Positions 1-6,886 of a DNA stretch of 21,075 nt are shown here, piece after piece. The DNA is from CANKHA01 sp035699705 (lineage in GTDB: Bacteria; Pseudomonadota; Alphaproteobacteria; Rhizobiales; Xanthobacteraceae), in contig DASSPI010000042.1 of assembly GCA_035699705.1 (NCBI GenBank), positions 1-21,075 on the forward strand. Reading direction: 5' to 3'. Under the pieces are notes generated by a model that made no database searches, had not been told where the DNA came from, and worked only from the letters and a program-made list of their open reading frames with translations. Position numbers and translations under genes: made by a program. The first letter of the stretch is position 1. Each line of letters begins with the position of its first letter.

Positions 1-236
1 GCGGCGAGCACCATCTCGATCTCGGGAACCGAGGCGATGTCGAAGCAGGAGCCGAGCCCGGCCAACAGCGACAGCACCTCCGGCGCCGGATTCGCCTTCA
101 CCGCGTAGAACACGCGCGTGTCGGGCAAAGCCTTGGCGAAGACATTGTAGTTGTCGCGCACCACCTCGAGATCGACGACGAGGCAAGGCCCCTCGTCCTG
201 GCGGTTCTTCAGAAATTCGCGGATGCGCGCTGTCAT
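1..236 (-). CDS. Ornithine/lysine decarboxylase, PLP-dependent fold type III (5' part only)
   Basis: The first 78 codons are present and the rest runs off the left edge. The translation begins MTARIREFLKNRQDEGP and contains VFYAVKANPAPEVL. The Lys of that YAVKANP motif is the PLP-binding lysine of the alanine-racemase-like (fold type III) ornithine/diaminopimelate/arginine decarboxylases, and the following G-S-C-F-D-I-A-S segment also fits that family. The enzyme would decarboxylate ornithine (possibly lysine) to putrescine or cadaverine in the cytosol, feeding polyamine synthesis. I chose the ATG ending at 236 because GGGAA lies about 8 nt upstream of it and the family usually starts near this point. 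An in-frame ATG at 249-251 would add five residues. The upstream region looks like a speF-type regulatory leader, which independently supports an ornithine decarboxylase. Exact substrate specificity cannot be read from this fragment. Confidence 0.88.
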   Translation of the reverse strand, partial: MTARIREFLKNRQDEGPCLVVDLEVVRDNYNVFAKALPDTRVFYAVKANPAPEVLSLLAGLGSCFDIASVPEIEMVLA

Positions 237-301
237 CGGCGCTGTTCCCATTTCAGGCGGCGAGGCCGCAAGGTTGAGCTTTGGATGCGATTCCTCAGGG
301 A

Positions 302-370
302 CGGCGAAAAAATTCGCCGGCCCGGATGAACCTCATCCGATTGCTGCCTTGGTCCGAATGGGATTTCCCA
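302..370 (-). other. Hairpin cluster in the leader between attenuator and start codon
   Basis: Three further perfect inverted repeats lie between the attenuator and the decarboxylase start. CGGCGAA/TTCGCCG is at 302-308/313-319 with a 4-nt loop. CGGATGA/TCATCCG is at 323-329/333-339 with a 3-nt loop. The palindrome TGGGATTTCCCA is at 359-370. None is followed by a U-tract on the minus strand, so they look like stabilising or translation-level elements rather than terminators. No gene is supported anywhere in 252-756 apart from the regulatory features listed here. Confidence 0.45.
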
Positions 371-433
371 TCCGCACTGCCGGCAAAGAAGGACAAGCCT
401 TTTCAGTGATCCGGCATTTGCGCCGGCACTACC

Positions 434-486
434 AAAAAAGCCCGCTCCGTCGTTGCTTTAAGCCGCGTCCCCCGTTGAGAGCGGGG
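434..486 (-). terminator. Attenuator: intrinsic terminator with competing antiterminator hairpin
   Basis: On the minus strand CCCGCTC (plus 479-485) can pair with GAGCGGG (plus 441-447), followed by C and six U (plus 434-439), which is a Rho-independent terminator shape. The same 5' arm, CCCCG (plus 482-486), can instead pair with CGGGG inside plus 469-474 across a CTCTCAA-type loop. The two structures exclude each other. The terminator loop is long (about 31 nt) and may hold a small substem. The site is about 200 nt upstream of the decarboxylase start, as expected for a transcription-attenuation switch. Confidence 0.62.
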
Positions 487-600
487 TGCGCCGGTTTCGC
501 CTCCGGCTGCCGATCGCATGGTTAGGAAGAGCAGTTCTCTTCCCAGGCGGCTGTCCGGCCTCTTGTCCGGATGCCCACCGATCGACACACGGCCACAGGC
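434..600 (-). promoter_or_regulatory. speF-like structured leader RNA upstream of the decarboxylase
   Basis: Read on the minus strand, this stretch holds a chain of hairpins before the decarboxylase. In plus coordinates they are 554-558 with 567-571, then 525-531 with 537-543 (GGAAGAG/CTCTTCC, perfect 7 bp, 5-nt loop), then 490-494 with 503-507 (GCCGG/CCGGC). A CCCCG arm follows that can pair in two mutually exclusive ways and ends in a U-tract. Position, layout and sequence flavour match the speF motif known upstream of alphaproteobacterial ornithine decarboxylase genes. The family assignment is from memory of that motif, not from a covariance-model search. The outer boundaries are approximate. 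It probably controls transcription read-through in response to a polyamine-pathway signal; the ligand or sensed signal is not visible. Confidence 0.68.
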
Positions 601-623
601 ACGTGCGAAATTGGGCAACTCGC

Positions 624-652
624 GAAATAATCGATTCAGGCGCGAGCTGCAA
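624..652 (-). promoter_or_regulatory. Possible promoter for the decarboxylase leader
   Basis: On the minus strand TTGCAG (plus 647-652) and TATTTC (plus 624-629) are separated by exactly 17 nt, just upstream of the structured leader. A start near plus 617 would put the whole hairpin chain in the transcript. Both hexamers match consensus at only three positions, so this is a weak candidate chosen mainly by position and spacing. Confidence 0.33.
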
Positions 653-733
653 GCCTTTTACCTCTTGCGGGTAAAGAAACTCTATCGATTGTGGTGCTGT
701 GGTGCCTCGCCGTCGCCGTCGCGGGGCGCGCGG

Positions 734-760
734 CTAGTGCCGCCGGAAGCGGGGCACTAG
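734..760. repeat. Perfect 8-bp inverted repeat at the 3' end of the small membrane gene
   Basis: CTAGTGCC (734-741) and GGCACTAG (753-760) are perfect inverted arms around an 11-nt GC-rich spacer. One arm includes the TAG stop codon (757-759) of the minus-strand membrane gene. In RNA from that gene it forms a strong stem right at the stop. There is no T-run after it, so a classical intrinsic terminator is not shown; it may mark or protect the 3' end. Confidence 0.45.
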
Positions 761-1002
761 TCGCGAGCAGTGAAGGGCTCAACCCTAAACGCGCTGCGCA
801 TGAAGGACACCATGACCGCCAGCCCGGCGCCGAACAGCACGATGTCGAGCGTATAGCGGAAGACCTGATCGAGCCCGAACAGGGTGGCGATCGCCCAGCT
901 GGCGGCGAAGGCGGCGCCGAAGACCTCGGCCCCGATCAGAATCGCCGCGCTCACCACGGTGCTCACGTTGAGCCAGTTGATGCGGCTGCTTTTGCCCGTC
1001 AT
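757..1002 (-). CDS. Small two-helix membrane protein, function unknown
   Basis: This 81-residue protein starts MTGKSSRINWLNVS and has two hydrophobic stretches, about residues 12-38 and 45-69, with a short basic C-terminus (SAFRVEPFTARD). It has no recognisable catalytic motif. AGGGAAA lies about 7 nt upstream of the ATG, which supports translation. The gene stands alone, divergent from the dcp gene across 84 bp that show no clear site. Both helices are rich in Ala and Gly. It looks like a conserved rhizobial hypothetical inner-membrane protein; I cannot assign a role. The reading is supported by the coherent membrane topology rather than by a known family. Confidence 0.72.
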   Translation of the reverse strand: MTGKSSRINWLNVSTVVSAAILIGAEVFGAAFAASWAIATLFGLDQVFRYTLDIVLFGAGLAVMVSFMRSAFRVEPFTARD

Positions 1003-1086
1003 GGTGCTGTTTCCCTACGCGGCGTACCCTGAGTTGGCCGCAATCTCCCTGAAATCTGCGTCCGGTTCAAGGCAAAAGGCGGCGGC

Positions 1087-3174
1087 ATGAACGAAGGCAA
1101 TTCCTCACCTGGCGGCGACATGGACAATCCCCTACTCGGCGAATGGACCGGCCCCTTCGGCCTGCCGCCCTTCGGCGCGCTCAAGCCCGAGCATTTCCCG
1201 CCCGCCTTCGAGCAGGGCTTGGCGCGCCACCGCGCCGAGATCGATGCCATCGCCGCCGATCCGGCGGAGCCCAATTTCGACAACACCGTGGCCGCGATGG
1301 AGCGCAGCGGGACGCTGCTGACCCGGGTGTCGAACGTTTTTTTCGTCCTGGCCGGCGCAGACACCAGCGACGACTTGCAGGCGATCGAACGCGATATCTC
1401 CCCGCTGCTGGCCCGCCACGACAACGAAATCTATCTCAACGAGGCGCTGTTCCGGCGGATCGACGACCTGCACCGGCGGCGGCATGAACTCGGCCTCACC
1501 GCCGAGCAGCGGCGCGTGCTGGAGCGCTATCACACCCATTTCGTCCGCGCCGGGGCCGGGCTCGACGCCGAGAAGAAGCGCCGGCTGGCCGAGATCGGCG
1601 AGCGGCTGGCGAGCCTCGGCACCGCCTTCGGTCAGAACGTGCTGGCCGACGAGAAGGCCTTCGCCTTGGTGCTGGAGGAGGGCGACCTTGGCGGCCTGCC
1701 GGACTTCGTGCTGGCGGCGGCGCGCGCGGCCGCCGAGGAGCGCGGCTTTTTCGGCAAACACGTCATCACGCTGTCGCGTTCCTCGATCGAGCCCTTCCTG
1801 CAATTCTCCTCCCGCCGCGACCTGCGGGAAAAAGCGCACCATGCCTGGCTGATGCGCGGCGAGAACGGCGGCGCGAACGACAACCGCGCCATCATCGCCG
1901 AGATGGCGGCGTTGCGGGCACAACGGGCCAAGCTGCTCGGCTATGCCAGCTTCGCCGACTACCGGCTTGCCGACCAGATGGCGAAGACTCCGCAGGCCGT
2001 GCGGGAGCTGCTGGACAATGTCTGGCAGCGCGGCCGCTCGCGGGCGCAGCGCGAGCGCGACGAACTGCAGGCCAAGATTCGTGAGGAAGGCGGCAATTTC
2101 GCCGTGGCGCCCTGGGACTGGCGTTATTACGCGGAGAAGGTGCGCAAGGCGCGCTACGCCATCGACGAGGCGGAGACCAAGCCTTTCTTCCAGCTCGACC
2201 GCATGATCGAGGCGGCCTTCGAGACCGCGCGGCGGCTGTTCGGACTCACCTTCTCGCCAGTCGACCTGCCGCTCTATCACCCGGACGTCCGGGCGTGGGA
2301 AGTGAAAGACGCCGGCGGCAGGCATGTCGGGCTATTCCTCGGCGATTATTTCGCCCGCGAGTCCAAGCACAGCGGCGCCTGGATGACCTCGTTGCGCGAT
2401 CAGGAAAAGCTGGCCGGGGAGATTCCGCCGATCATCGTCAATGTGATGAATTTCTCCAAGCCGGAGCCGGGGCACGCCGCATTGCTCAGCTTTGACGACG
2501 CGCGCACGCTGTTCCACGAATTCGGCCATGCGCTGCATGGCCTTTTGTCCAATGTCACCTATCCGCTGCTTTCTGGCACCTCGGTGTCGAGCGATTTCGT
2601 CGAGCTGCCGTCGCAGCTCTACGAGCATTGGCTGGAGGTGCCGGAGATCCTGAAGAAATACGCCCGCCATTGCCGCACCGGCGAGCCGATGCCGCAGGCT
2701 CTGCTCGATCGCGTCTTGGCGGCGCGCAACTTCAACCAGGGCTGTGCGACGGTGGAATACACCGCCTCGGCGCTGGTCGACATCGACCTGCATTCCTTGC
2801 CCGACGCGGAAGGGATCGACGTCACCGGTTTTGAGCGCGGGGCATTGGCGCGCATCGGAATGCCGGACGAGATCGCCATGCGCCACCGCCTGCCGCATTT
2901 TCAGCATCTGTTCTCGGGCGGCGGCTACGCGGCGGCCTATTACTCTTACCTCTGGTCGGAGGTGCTCGACGCCGACGCCTTCCTCGCTTTCGAGGAGAAG
3001 GGCAATGCCTTCGATCCGGAAACCGCGCAGCGCCTGCGCGACTACATCTATTCCGCCGGCAACCTGCGCGACCCGACGGAGGCCTACATTGCCTTCCGCG
3101 GACGCCTGCCGACGGTGGACGCGCTGCTGAAGAAGCGCGGACTGGAAGACCTGGCGCCTGCGGCGGACGCCTGA
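1087..3174 (+). CDS. dcp: M3-family metallopeptidase, peptidyl-dipeptidase Dcp type
   Basis: This 695-residue zinc peptidase has the M3 signature FHEFGHALHG. H477 and H481 are zinc ligands, E478 is the catalytic base, and the third ligand E506 sits in DFVELPSQ, 25 residues on, as in thimet-type peptidases. The C-terminal SGGGYAAAYYSYLW block supplies the Tyr-rich substrate site. The segment with LFLGDYFARESKHSGAWM resembles E. coli Dcp more than OpdA, and the length suits Dcp (about 680). It has no signal peptide, so it probably acts on short peptides in the cytosol. The start is uncertain: ATG 1087 has only an AAGGCG-like site, and ATG 1120 (MDNPLLGEW) is equally plausible from where the family homology begins. 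The gamma-glutamyltransferase-like gene begins 3 bp after its stop, suggesting one peptide-degradation operon. Confidence 0.93.
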   Translation: MNEGNSSPGGDMDNPLLGEWTGPFGLPPFGALKPEHFPPAFEQGLARHRAEIDAIAADPAEPNFDNTVAAMERSGTLLTRVSNVFFVLAGADTSDDLQAIERDISPLLARHDNEIYLNEALFRRIDDLHRRRHELGLTAEQRRVLERYHTHFVRAGAGLDAEKKRRLAEIGERLASLGTAFGQNVLADEKAFALVLEEGDLGGLPDFVLAAARAAAEERGFFGKHVITLSRSSIEPFLQFSSRRDLREKAHHAWLMRGENGGANDNRAIIAEMAALRAQRAKLLGYASFADYRLADQMAKTPQAVRELLDNVWQRGRSRAQRERDELQAKIREEGGNFAVAPWDWRYYAEKVRKARYAIDEAETKPFFQLDRMIEAAFETARRLFGLTFSPVDLPLYHPDVRAWEVKDAGGRHVGLFLGDYFARESKHSGAWMTSLRDQEKLAGEIPPIIVNVMNFSKPEPGHAALLSFDDARTLFHEFGHALHGLLSNVTYPLLSGTSVSSDFVELPSQLYEHWLEVPEILKKYARHCRTGEPMPQALLDRVLAARNFNQGCATVEYTASALVDIDLHSLPDAEGIDVTGFERGALARIGMPDEIAMRHRLPHFQHLFSGGGYAAAYYSYLWSEVLDADAFLAFEEKGNAFDPETAQRLRDYIYSAGNLRDPTEAYIAFRGRLPTVDALLKKRGLEDLAPAADA

Positions 3175-3177
3175 GCC

Positions 3178-4767
3178 ATGGACCTCCACACCGCCGGCCA
3201 TCGCCGCGGCGTCGCCGCCGCTCCGCATAGCGCCGCGGCGGAGGCGGGCCGCCATGTACTGGCGGAAGGCGGCAACGCGCTCGAAGCGATGGTGGCGATG
3301 GGCGCGAGCATTGCCGCGGTCTATCCGCATATGGCGCAGGTGGGCGGCGATGCCTTCTGGCTCATTCGCGAACCGAAGGGCCGGGTGCTGGCGATCATGG
3401 CGGCGGGGCGCGCGGGGGCGAAGGCGACGCTGGATTTCTATCGCGGCCACGACGTCATCCCGCCGCGCGGGCCGATGGCGGCGCTCACCGCGCCCGGCAC
3501 GATCGGCGGCTGGATCGCCGCGCTGGAAGCCGCAAAGCATTACCGCGGCCGGCTGCCGCTCGATGTTCTGCTGGCCGACGCCATCGGGCATGCGCGCAAC
3601 GGTTACGCGGTCTCCAAAAGCCAGGCGCAGCTCAGCGCCGAAAAATTATCCGAGCTGGAATCCGCCCCGGGTTTTGCCGACGTTTTTCTCGCCGACGGCA
3701 AAGCGCCGGAGGCGGGCGCCAGGCTGCGCCAGTCGACCTTCGCGGACACCCTCGAACAGCTCACACATGCCGGGCTGGACGACTTCTATCGCGGCGATGT
3801 CGGACGCGAGATCGCCGGCGATCTGGAGCGCATCGGCAGCCCGGTCACCCGCGACGATCTGAGGAACTGCCGGGCTTCAGTCGCCGAGCCGCTGAGCGTC
3901 ACGATCGCCGCCGGCACGCTCTACAACACGCGGCCGCCGACCCAGGGCTTTGCCTCGCTGATGATCCTGGCGCTGTTCGAGCGGCTGCGGGTCGCCGAGG
4001 CGGAAGGCTTTGACCACATCCACGGCCTGATCGAAGCCACCAAGCGCGCCTTCCGTTTGCGCGACCGTTTCCTCGGCGACCCGGCTCAGATGAGCGAGCC
4101 GGCAGACCGCTTCCTGCAACCCGCTTTCCTCGATAGCGAGGCGATGCGGATCGACCGGCGCAAGGCCGCGCCCTGGCCGGCGCCTTACAGGGAAGGCGAC
4201 ACGGTCTGGATGGGCGCAGCGGATGGCAACGGCCTCGTCGTCTCCTACATCCAGTCGCTCTACTGGGAGTTCGGTTCCGGCTGCGTGCTGCCGCGCACCG
4301 GCGTCTTGATGCAAAACCGCGGCGCCAGCTTTTCGCTCGATCCGAAATCCCACAACCGCCTCATCCCCGGCCGGCTTCCGGTGCACACGCTTAATCCCGC
4401 GCTCGCGGTGCTGAAGGACCGGCGCGTCATGGCCTATGGCACCATGGGCGGCGACGGGCAGCCGCAGACGCAAGCCGCGCTCTTCACCCGCCACGTGAGT
4501 TTCAAACAGGACCTGGCGGAAGCCATCGACCGTCCGCGCTGGCTGCTCGGCCGCACTTGGGGCAATCCGCGCGACAATCTTCGGCTGGAAAGCCGTTTCG
4601 ACGGCAATCTGGCGGACCGCCTCTTGGCGGCCGGCCACGACGTCGAAATGCTGCCCGAGGGCTATTCCGACGCCATGGGCCACGCCGGCGCGGTGGTGCT
4701 GCATCCGGACGGCACGCTGGAAGGGGCGCATGACCCGCGGGCCGACGGCGGCGCGGCCGGGGTGTAG
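3178..4767 (+). CDS. Gamma-glutamyltransferase family protein (Ntn hydrolase)
   Basis: This protein of 529 residues has the layout of gamma-glutamyltranspeptidases: a large N-terminal part with AHSAAAEAG-like and GGNALEA segments, then an autocleavage site. The likely nucleophile is T342 in GDTVWMG, which would become the first residue of the small subunit after self-processing. It is followed by DGNGLVVSYIQS and the FGSG loop. E. coli GGT is a periplasmic protein of about 580 residues; this one is shorter and lacks a signal peptide, so a cytosolic location is likely. The canonical Thr-Thr-His after the cut is Thr-Val-Trp here, typical of a GGT-like subfamily whose substrate is not settled. 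The family transfers or hydrolyses gamma-glutamyl groups, for example of glutathione. It is translated right behind dcp. Confidence 0.88.
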   Translation: MDLHTAGHRRGVAAAPHSAAAEAGRHVLAEGGNALEAMVAMGASIAAVYPHMAQVGGDAFWLIREPKGRVLAIMAAGRAGAKATLDFYRGHDVIPPRGPMAALTAPGTIGGWIAALEAAKHYRGRLPLDVLLADAIGHARNGYAVSKSQAQLSAEKLSELESAPGFADVFLADGKAPEAGARLRQSTFADTLEQLTHAGLDDFYRGDVGREIAGDLERIGSPVTRDDLRNCRASVAEPLSVTIAAGTLYNTRPPTQGFASLMILALFERLRVAEAEGFDHIHGLIEATKRAFRLRDRFLGDPAQMSEPADRFLQPAFLDSEAMRIDRRKAAPWPAPYREGDTVWMGAADGNGLVVSYIQSLYWEFGSGCVLPRTGVLMQNRGASFSLDPKSHNRLIPGRLPVHTLNPALAVLKDRRVMAYGTMGGDGQPQTQAALFTRHVSFKQDLAEAIDRPRWLLGRTWGNPRDNLRLESRFDGNLADRLLAAGHDVEMLPEGYSDAMGHAGAVVLHPDGTLEGAHDPRADGGAAGV

Positions 4768-4819
4768 CGCTGGAATCCGCTGAATAATGTAACAAACCCA
4801 ATTCCGCCTCACTTTGTGG

Positions 4820-4825
4820 TATGAT
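4820..4825 (+). promoter_or_regulatory. Possible -10 element just before the DUF1007 gene
   Basis: TATGAT (5 of 6 to TATAAT) ends 7 nt before the ATG at 4833. Transcription from it would start at or next to the start codon, giving a leaderless or nearly leaderless mRNA. No Shine-Dalgarno-like sequence is seen before that ATG. I see no good -35 at the matching distance, so this is tentative. The rest of the 65-bp gap after the GGT gene holds nothing else I can name. Confidence 0.32.
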
Positions 4826-4832
4826 TCCCGCC

Positions 4833-5450
4833 ATGAAAATTCCATCGCGTTTTCTCGCCGCCGCCTTTGTCGTCGCCGCTTTCGCCAGCCCGGCGCAGGC
4901 CCATCCGCATGTCTGGGTGACGGTGACGAGTGCGGTCGTCTACGACGCCAAGGGCGCCGCCACCGGCGTGCGGCATGCCTGGAAATTCGACGACATGTAT
5001 TCCGCCTTTGCGGTCGAGGGCCTGCCGCAGAAAACCAAAGGCGTCTTCACCCGCGAGGATCTTCAGGGACTGGCGGAGGTGAACATCACCACGCTGAAGG
5101 AATCGGATTTCTTCACCTTCGCCAAGGCCGGCGGCAAGGACGTCGTCTTTGGCGAGGCCTCGGACTATTACCTCGACTACAAGGATGAAGTGCTCACGTT
5201 GAATTTCATGCTGCCCTTCAAGACCCCAGTGAAGGAGAAGGATGTCAGCATCGAGGTCTATGACCCGAGTTATTTCGTGGCCTTCGCCTTTGCGGAAAAA
5301 GATGCAGTGGCCCTGGTCGGCGCGCCGGCGCAGTGCAAGGCCGCGGTGGAGGCGCCGAAGGAGGTGAGCAAGCAGCTCAGCGAAGCCTCTTTCCTGGCCG
5401 GCAACTGGGGCCAGAATTTCGCCAGCAAGATCGCGGTGAAGTGCCCGTGA
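4833..5450 (+). CDS. DUF1007 family periplasmic protein (metal-transport partner)
   Basis: The start at 4833 gives MKIPSRFLAAAFVVAAF with Sec cleavage after SPAQA, so the mature protein begins with HPHVWV. This is the hallmark N-terminus of DUF1007 (COG3683), whose exposed histidines suggest metal binding. The in-frame ATG at 4821 overlaps the TATGAT box and would spoil the signal-peptide start, so I prefer 4833. The mature protein is about 185 residues with two Cys (in APAQCKA and at the extreme C-terminus, VKCP). Its stop codon overlaps the GTG start of the NicO transporter, an arrangement seen in many proteobacteria. It is likely a periplasmic accessory of nickel/cobalt transport. The biochemical role of the family is not established. 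Confidence 0.88.
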   Translation: MKIPSRFLAAAFVVAAFASPAQAHPHVWVTVTSAVVYDAKGAATGVRHAWKFDDMYSAFAVEGLPQKTKGVFTREDLQGLAEVNITTLKESDFFTFAKAGGKDVVFGEASDYYLDYKDEVLTLNFMLPFKTPVKEKDVSIEVYDPSYFVAFAFAEKDAVALVGAPAQCKAAVEAPKEVSKQLSEASFLAGNWGQNFASKIAVKCP

Positions 5451-6451
5451 AGACCGCGGCCGGGCGCGGCACGATTGCGGCTGCTGCGTTTCTGCTGGCT
5501 CTCGGTTTTCTCCTCACGCTGTTCGGCGTTCCCGATGCGGCCTTCGCGCAAGGCAGTCCCTTCGGCGTCGGCCCGCGCGCGGCGCCGCCACCGCCTCCCG
5601 CCGAGGGCATGATGGGCTGGATCTTCGCCAAGCAGGCGGAATTCTATCGCATGCTCTCGGGCAGCCTGCGTGCGGTGAAGACCGACCAAACCGCGGTAGC
5701 CGGCCTGTTCGGCATCTCATTTCTTTACGGGGTCTTCCACGCCGCCGGGCCGGGGCACGGCAAGGCGGTGATCTCCTCTTATCTGTTCGCCAATAACGAA
5801 ACCTGGCGGCGCGGTGTCGTGCTGTCCTTCGCTTCCGCCATGCTGCAGGCGCTGGTGGCGATCGTGCTGGTCGCTGTGGCTTCCCTGGTTCTCGGTGCCA
5901 CCGCACGCCGCATGGGCGACGCGGTCTGGTACATCGAGATCGTCGCCTACTCGCTGATCATCTTGATCGGATTGCAGCTGCTGTGGCGCAAGGGCCGCGC
6001 CTTCATGGCCGCGTTGCGCGGCAAGGCGGACCATCACGGTCATCATGACCATCACCACCACGACGCCGCCTGCGACCATCTGCATACGCCGCCGCCGGCG
6101 AATCTGGCGGGCCCGGGCGGCTGGCGGCGCGGCCTCGCCGCCATCGTCGCCGTTGGATTGCGGCCCTGTTCCGGCGCCGTCCTGGTGCTGATCTTCGCGC
6201 TGGCGCAGGGGATCTTCTGGGCCGGCATCGGCGCGACCTTGCTGATCGGGCTCGGCACCGCCATTACGGTGGCGGTGATCGCCACCGTCGCCGTCGGCGC
6301 CCGCGGCCTGGCGGGCCGCCTCGTCAGCTCAGGCGACGGCAAGGGCGCCTTGCTGTTGCGCGGCGTCGAGGTGCTCGCCTCGCTGGCGGTGATCGCCTTC
6401 GGCGCGCTCCTCCTCGCCGGCTACATGGCGAACGAGCGGATGCTCATTTGA
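5447..6451 (+). CDS. NicO-family nickel/cobalt transporter (RcnA-like)
   Basis: The gene starts at GTG 5447, overlapping the upstream TGA (GTGA), with GGTGAAG just upstream: translational coupling to the DUF1007 gene. The product is 334 residues. A hydrophobic N-terminal segment (about 9-27, then DAAFAQ) looks like a cleaved or anchoring signal. Several membrane helices follow. NicO/RcnA-type motifs include HAAGPGHGKAVISSY (H98, H104) and GLRPCSGAVLVLIFALAQG (R239-P-C-S-G). Between them is a cytosolic or periplasmic loop, residues 196-213, with ten His in eighteen positions, a metal-binding loop typical of Ni/Co carriers. Whether it exports (RcnA-like) or imports cannot be told from sequence. 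It ends tail-to-tail with a cobalt-type nitrile hydratase operon, so cobalt is a reasonable guess for its cargo. Confidence 0.88.
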   Translation: MKTAAGRGTIAAAAFLLALGFLLTLFGVPDAAFAQGSPFGVGPRAAPPPPPAEGMMGWIFAKQAEFYRMLSGSLRAVKTDQTAVAGLFGISFLYGVFHAAGPGHGKAVISSYLFANNETWRRGVVLSFASAMLQALVAIVLVAVASLVLGATARRMGDAVWYIEIVAYSLIILIGLQLLWRKGRAFMAALRGKADHHGHHDHHHHDAACDHLHTPPPANLAGPGGWRRGLAAIVAVGLRPCSGAVLVLIFALAQGIFWAGIGATLLIGLGTAITVAVIATVAVGARGLAGRLVSSGDGKGALLLRGVEVLASLAVIAFGALLLAGYMANERMLI

Positions 6452-6457
6452 TGCTCT

Positions 6458-6500
6458 TGTCCCGGGCGCACGTGTACGACGTGGCACCGCGTAGGGGACA
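6458..6500. terminator. Possible bidirectional terminator-like structure between convergent genes
   Basis: The 54-bp gap between the NicO gene and the nitrile hydratase operon contains nested inverted repeats. The outer pair is TGTCCC/GGGACA (6458-6463/6495-6500) and the inner pair is CACGT/ACGTG (6469-6473/6479-6483). The fold could form in transcripts from either side. There is no U-tract, so termination by this element is only inferred from its position. Confidence 0.3.
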
Positions 6501-6505
6501 CAAAT

Positions 6506-6886
6506 TCAGCGAAAATCTTCCCGGCGCAATTCGATCGGCTGACCGTGCGGCGTGCGGTCGGCGGCGTGATCCCAGGCCTCGCGATAGCGATGCAAAGTTT
6601 CGCGGCTGGTCACGCCCTTTTCCGCGATCAGCCGTTCCAGCGCGGCCATCCAGTGCCGGTAATAGGTTTCCCCGGTGTCGGGATCGCCCGCCGCCTGCGC
6701 CCGCCTGATCTCCGCGCCGAGCGCCGCCGACCATTCCGCCGCGGTGAATAGCCCGCGCTCCTGCAGGGCGAGCGTCATGGCAAAGGCCTGCGCCTCCCAC
6801 GGCTCGCGGAAGACCGGGCCGTCGCCGTCGCGCGGGATTTCCGGCGAAATCTCCGCGAGCCGGCCTCTCTTGTCGGGCGAGGTCAT
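6506..6886 (-). CDS. Nitrile hydratase accessory protein (activator/metallochaperone type)
   Basis: This 126-residue protein sits directly after the beta-subunit gene: the beta TAA (6887-6889) abuts this ATG with no gap. It carries the accessory-family pattern GPVFREPWEAQAFAM and GETYYRHWMAALERL. This resembles the N-terminal part of the beta subunit itself (EPVFHEEWEGRVLAM and GSSYYRRWALGLEWM), as known for the P14K/NhlE-type activators of cobalt nitrile hydratases. Such proteins escort the alpha subunit and help insert cobalt, together with oxidation of the active-site cysteines. Length and position (third gene, after alpha and beta) fit. No amidase gene follows; the next gene is the convergent NicO transporter. 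Confidence 0.9.
   Translation of the reverse strand: MTSPDKRGRLAEISPEIPRDGDGPVFREPWEAQAFAMTLALQERGLFTAAEWSAALGAEIRRAQAAGDPDTGETYYRHWMAALERLIAEKGVTSRETLHRYREAWDHAADRTPHGQPIELRREDFR

Noticed and set aside
480..520. Possible tRNA-like fold suggested by GC-rich stems
   Set aside because: No TTCGA-type T-loop, anticodon arm or CCA geometry; the stems fit a leader RNA on the minus strand instead.
151..525. 124-codon plus-strand frame over the decarboxylase start and leader
   Set aside because: It overlaps the PLP-enzyme coding start and the structured leader on the opposite strand, and its translation has no domain or ribosome site.
1132..2325. 397-codon minus-strand frame inside dcp
   Set aside because: Antisense shadow of the M3 peptidase; no recognisable protein features.
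2332..3591. 419-codon minus-strand frame across the dcp/GGT junction
   Set aside because: It crosses two well-supported genes on the other strand and has the same low-information composition. No start signal or motif was found.
4821..4832. Upstream ATG as the start of the DUF1007 gene
   Set aside because: It lies in the TATGAT box and puts MIPA before a normal MKIPSRF signal-peptide start. Kept only as an alternative.
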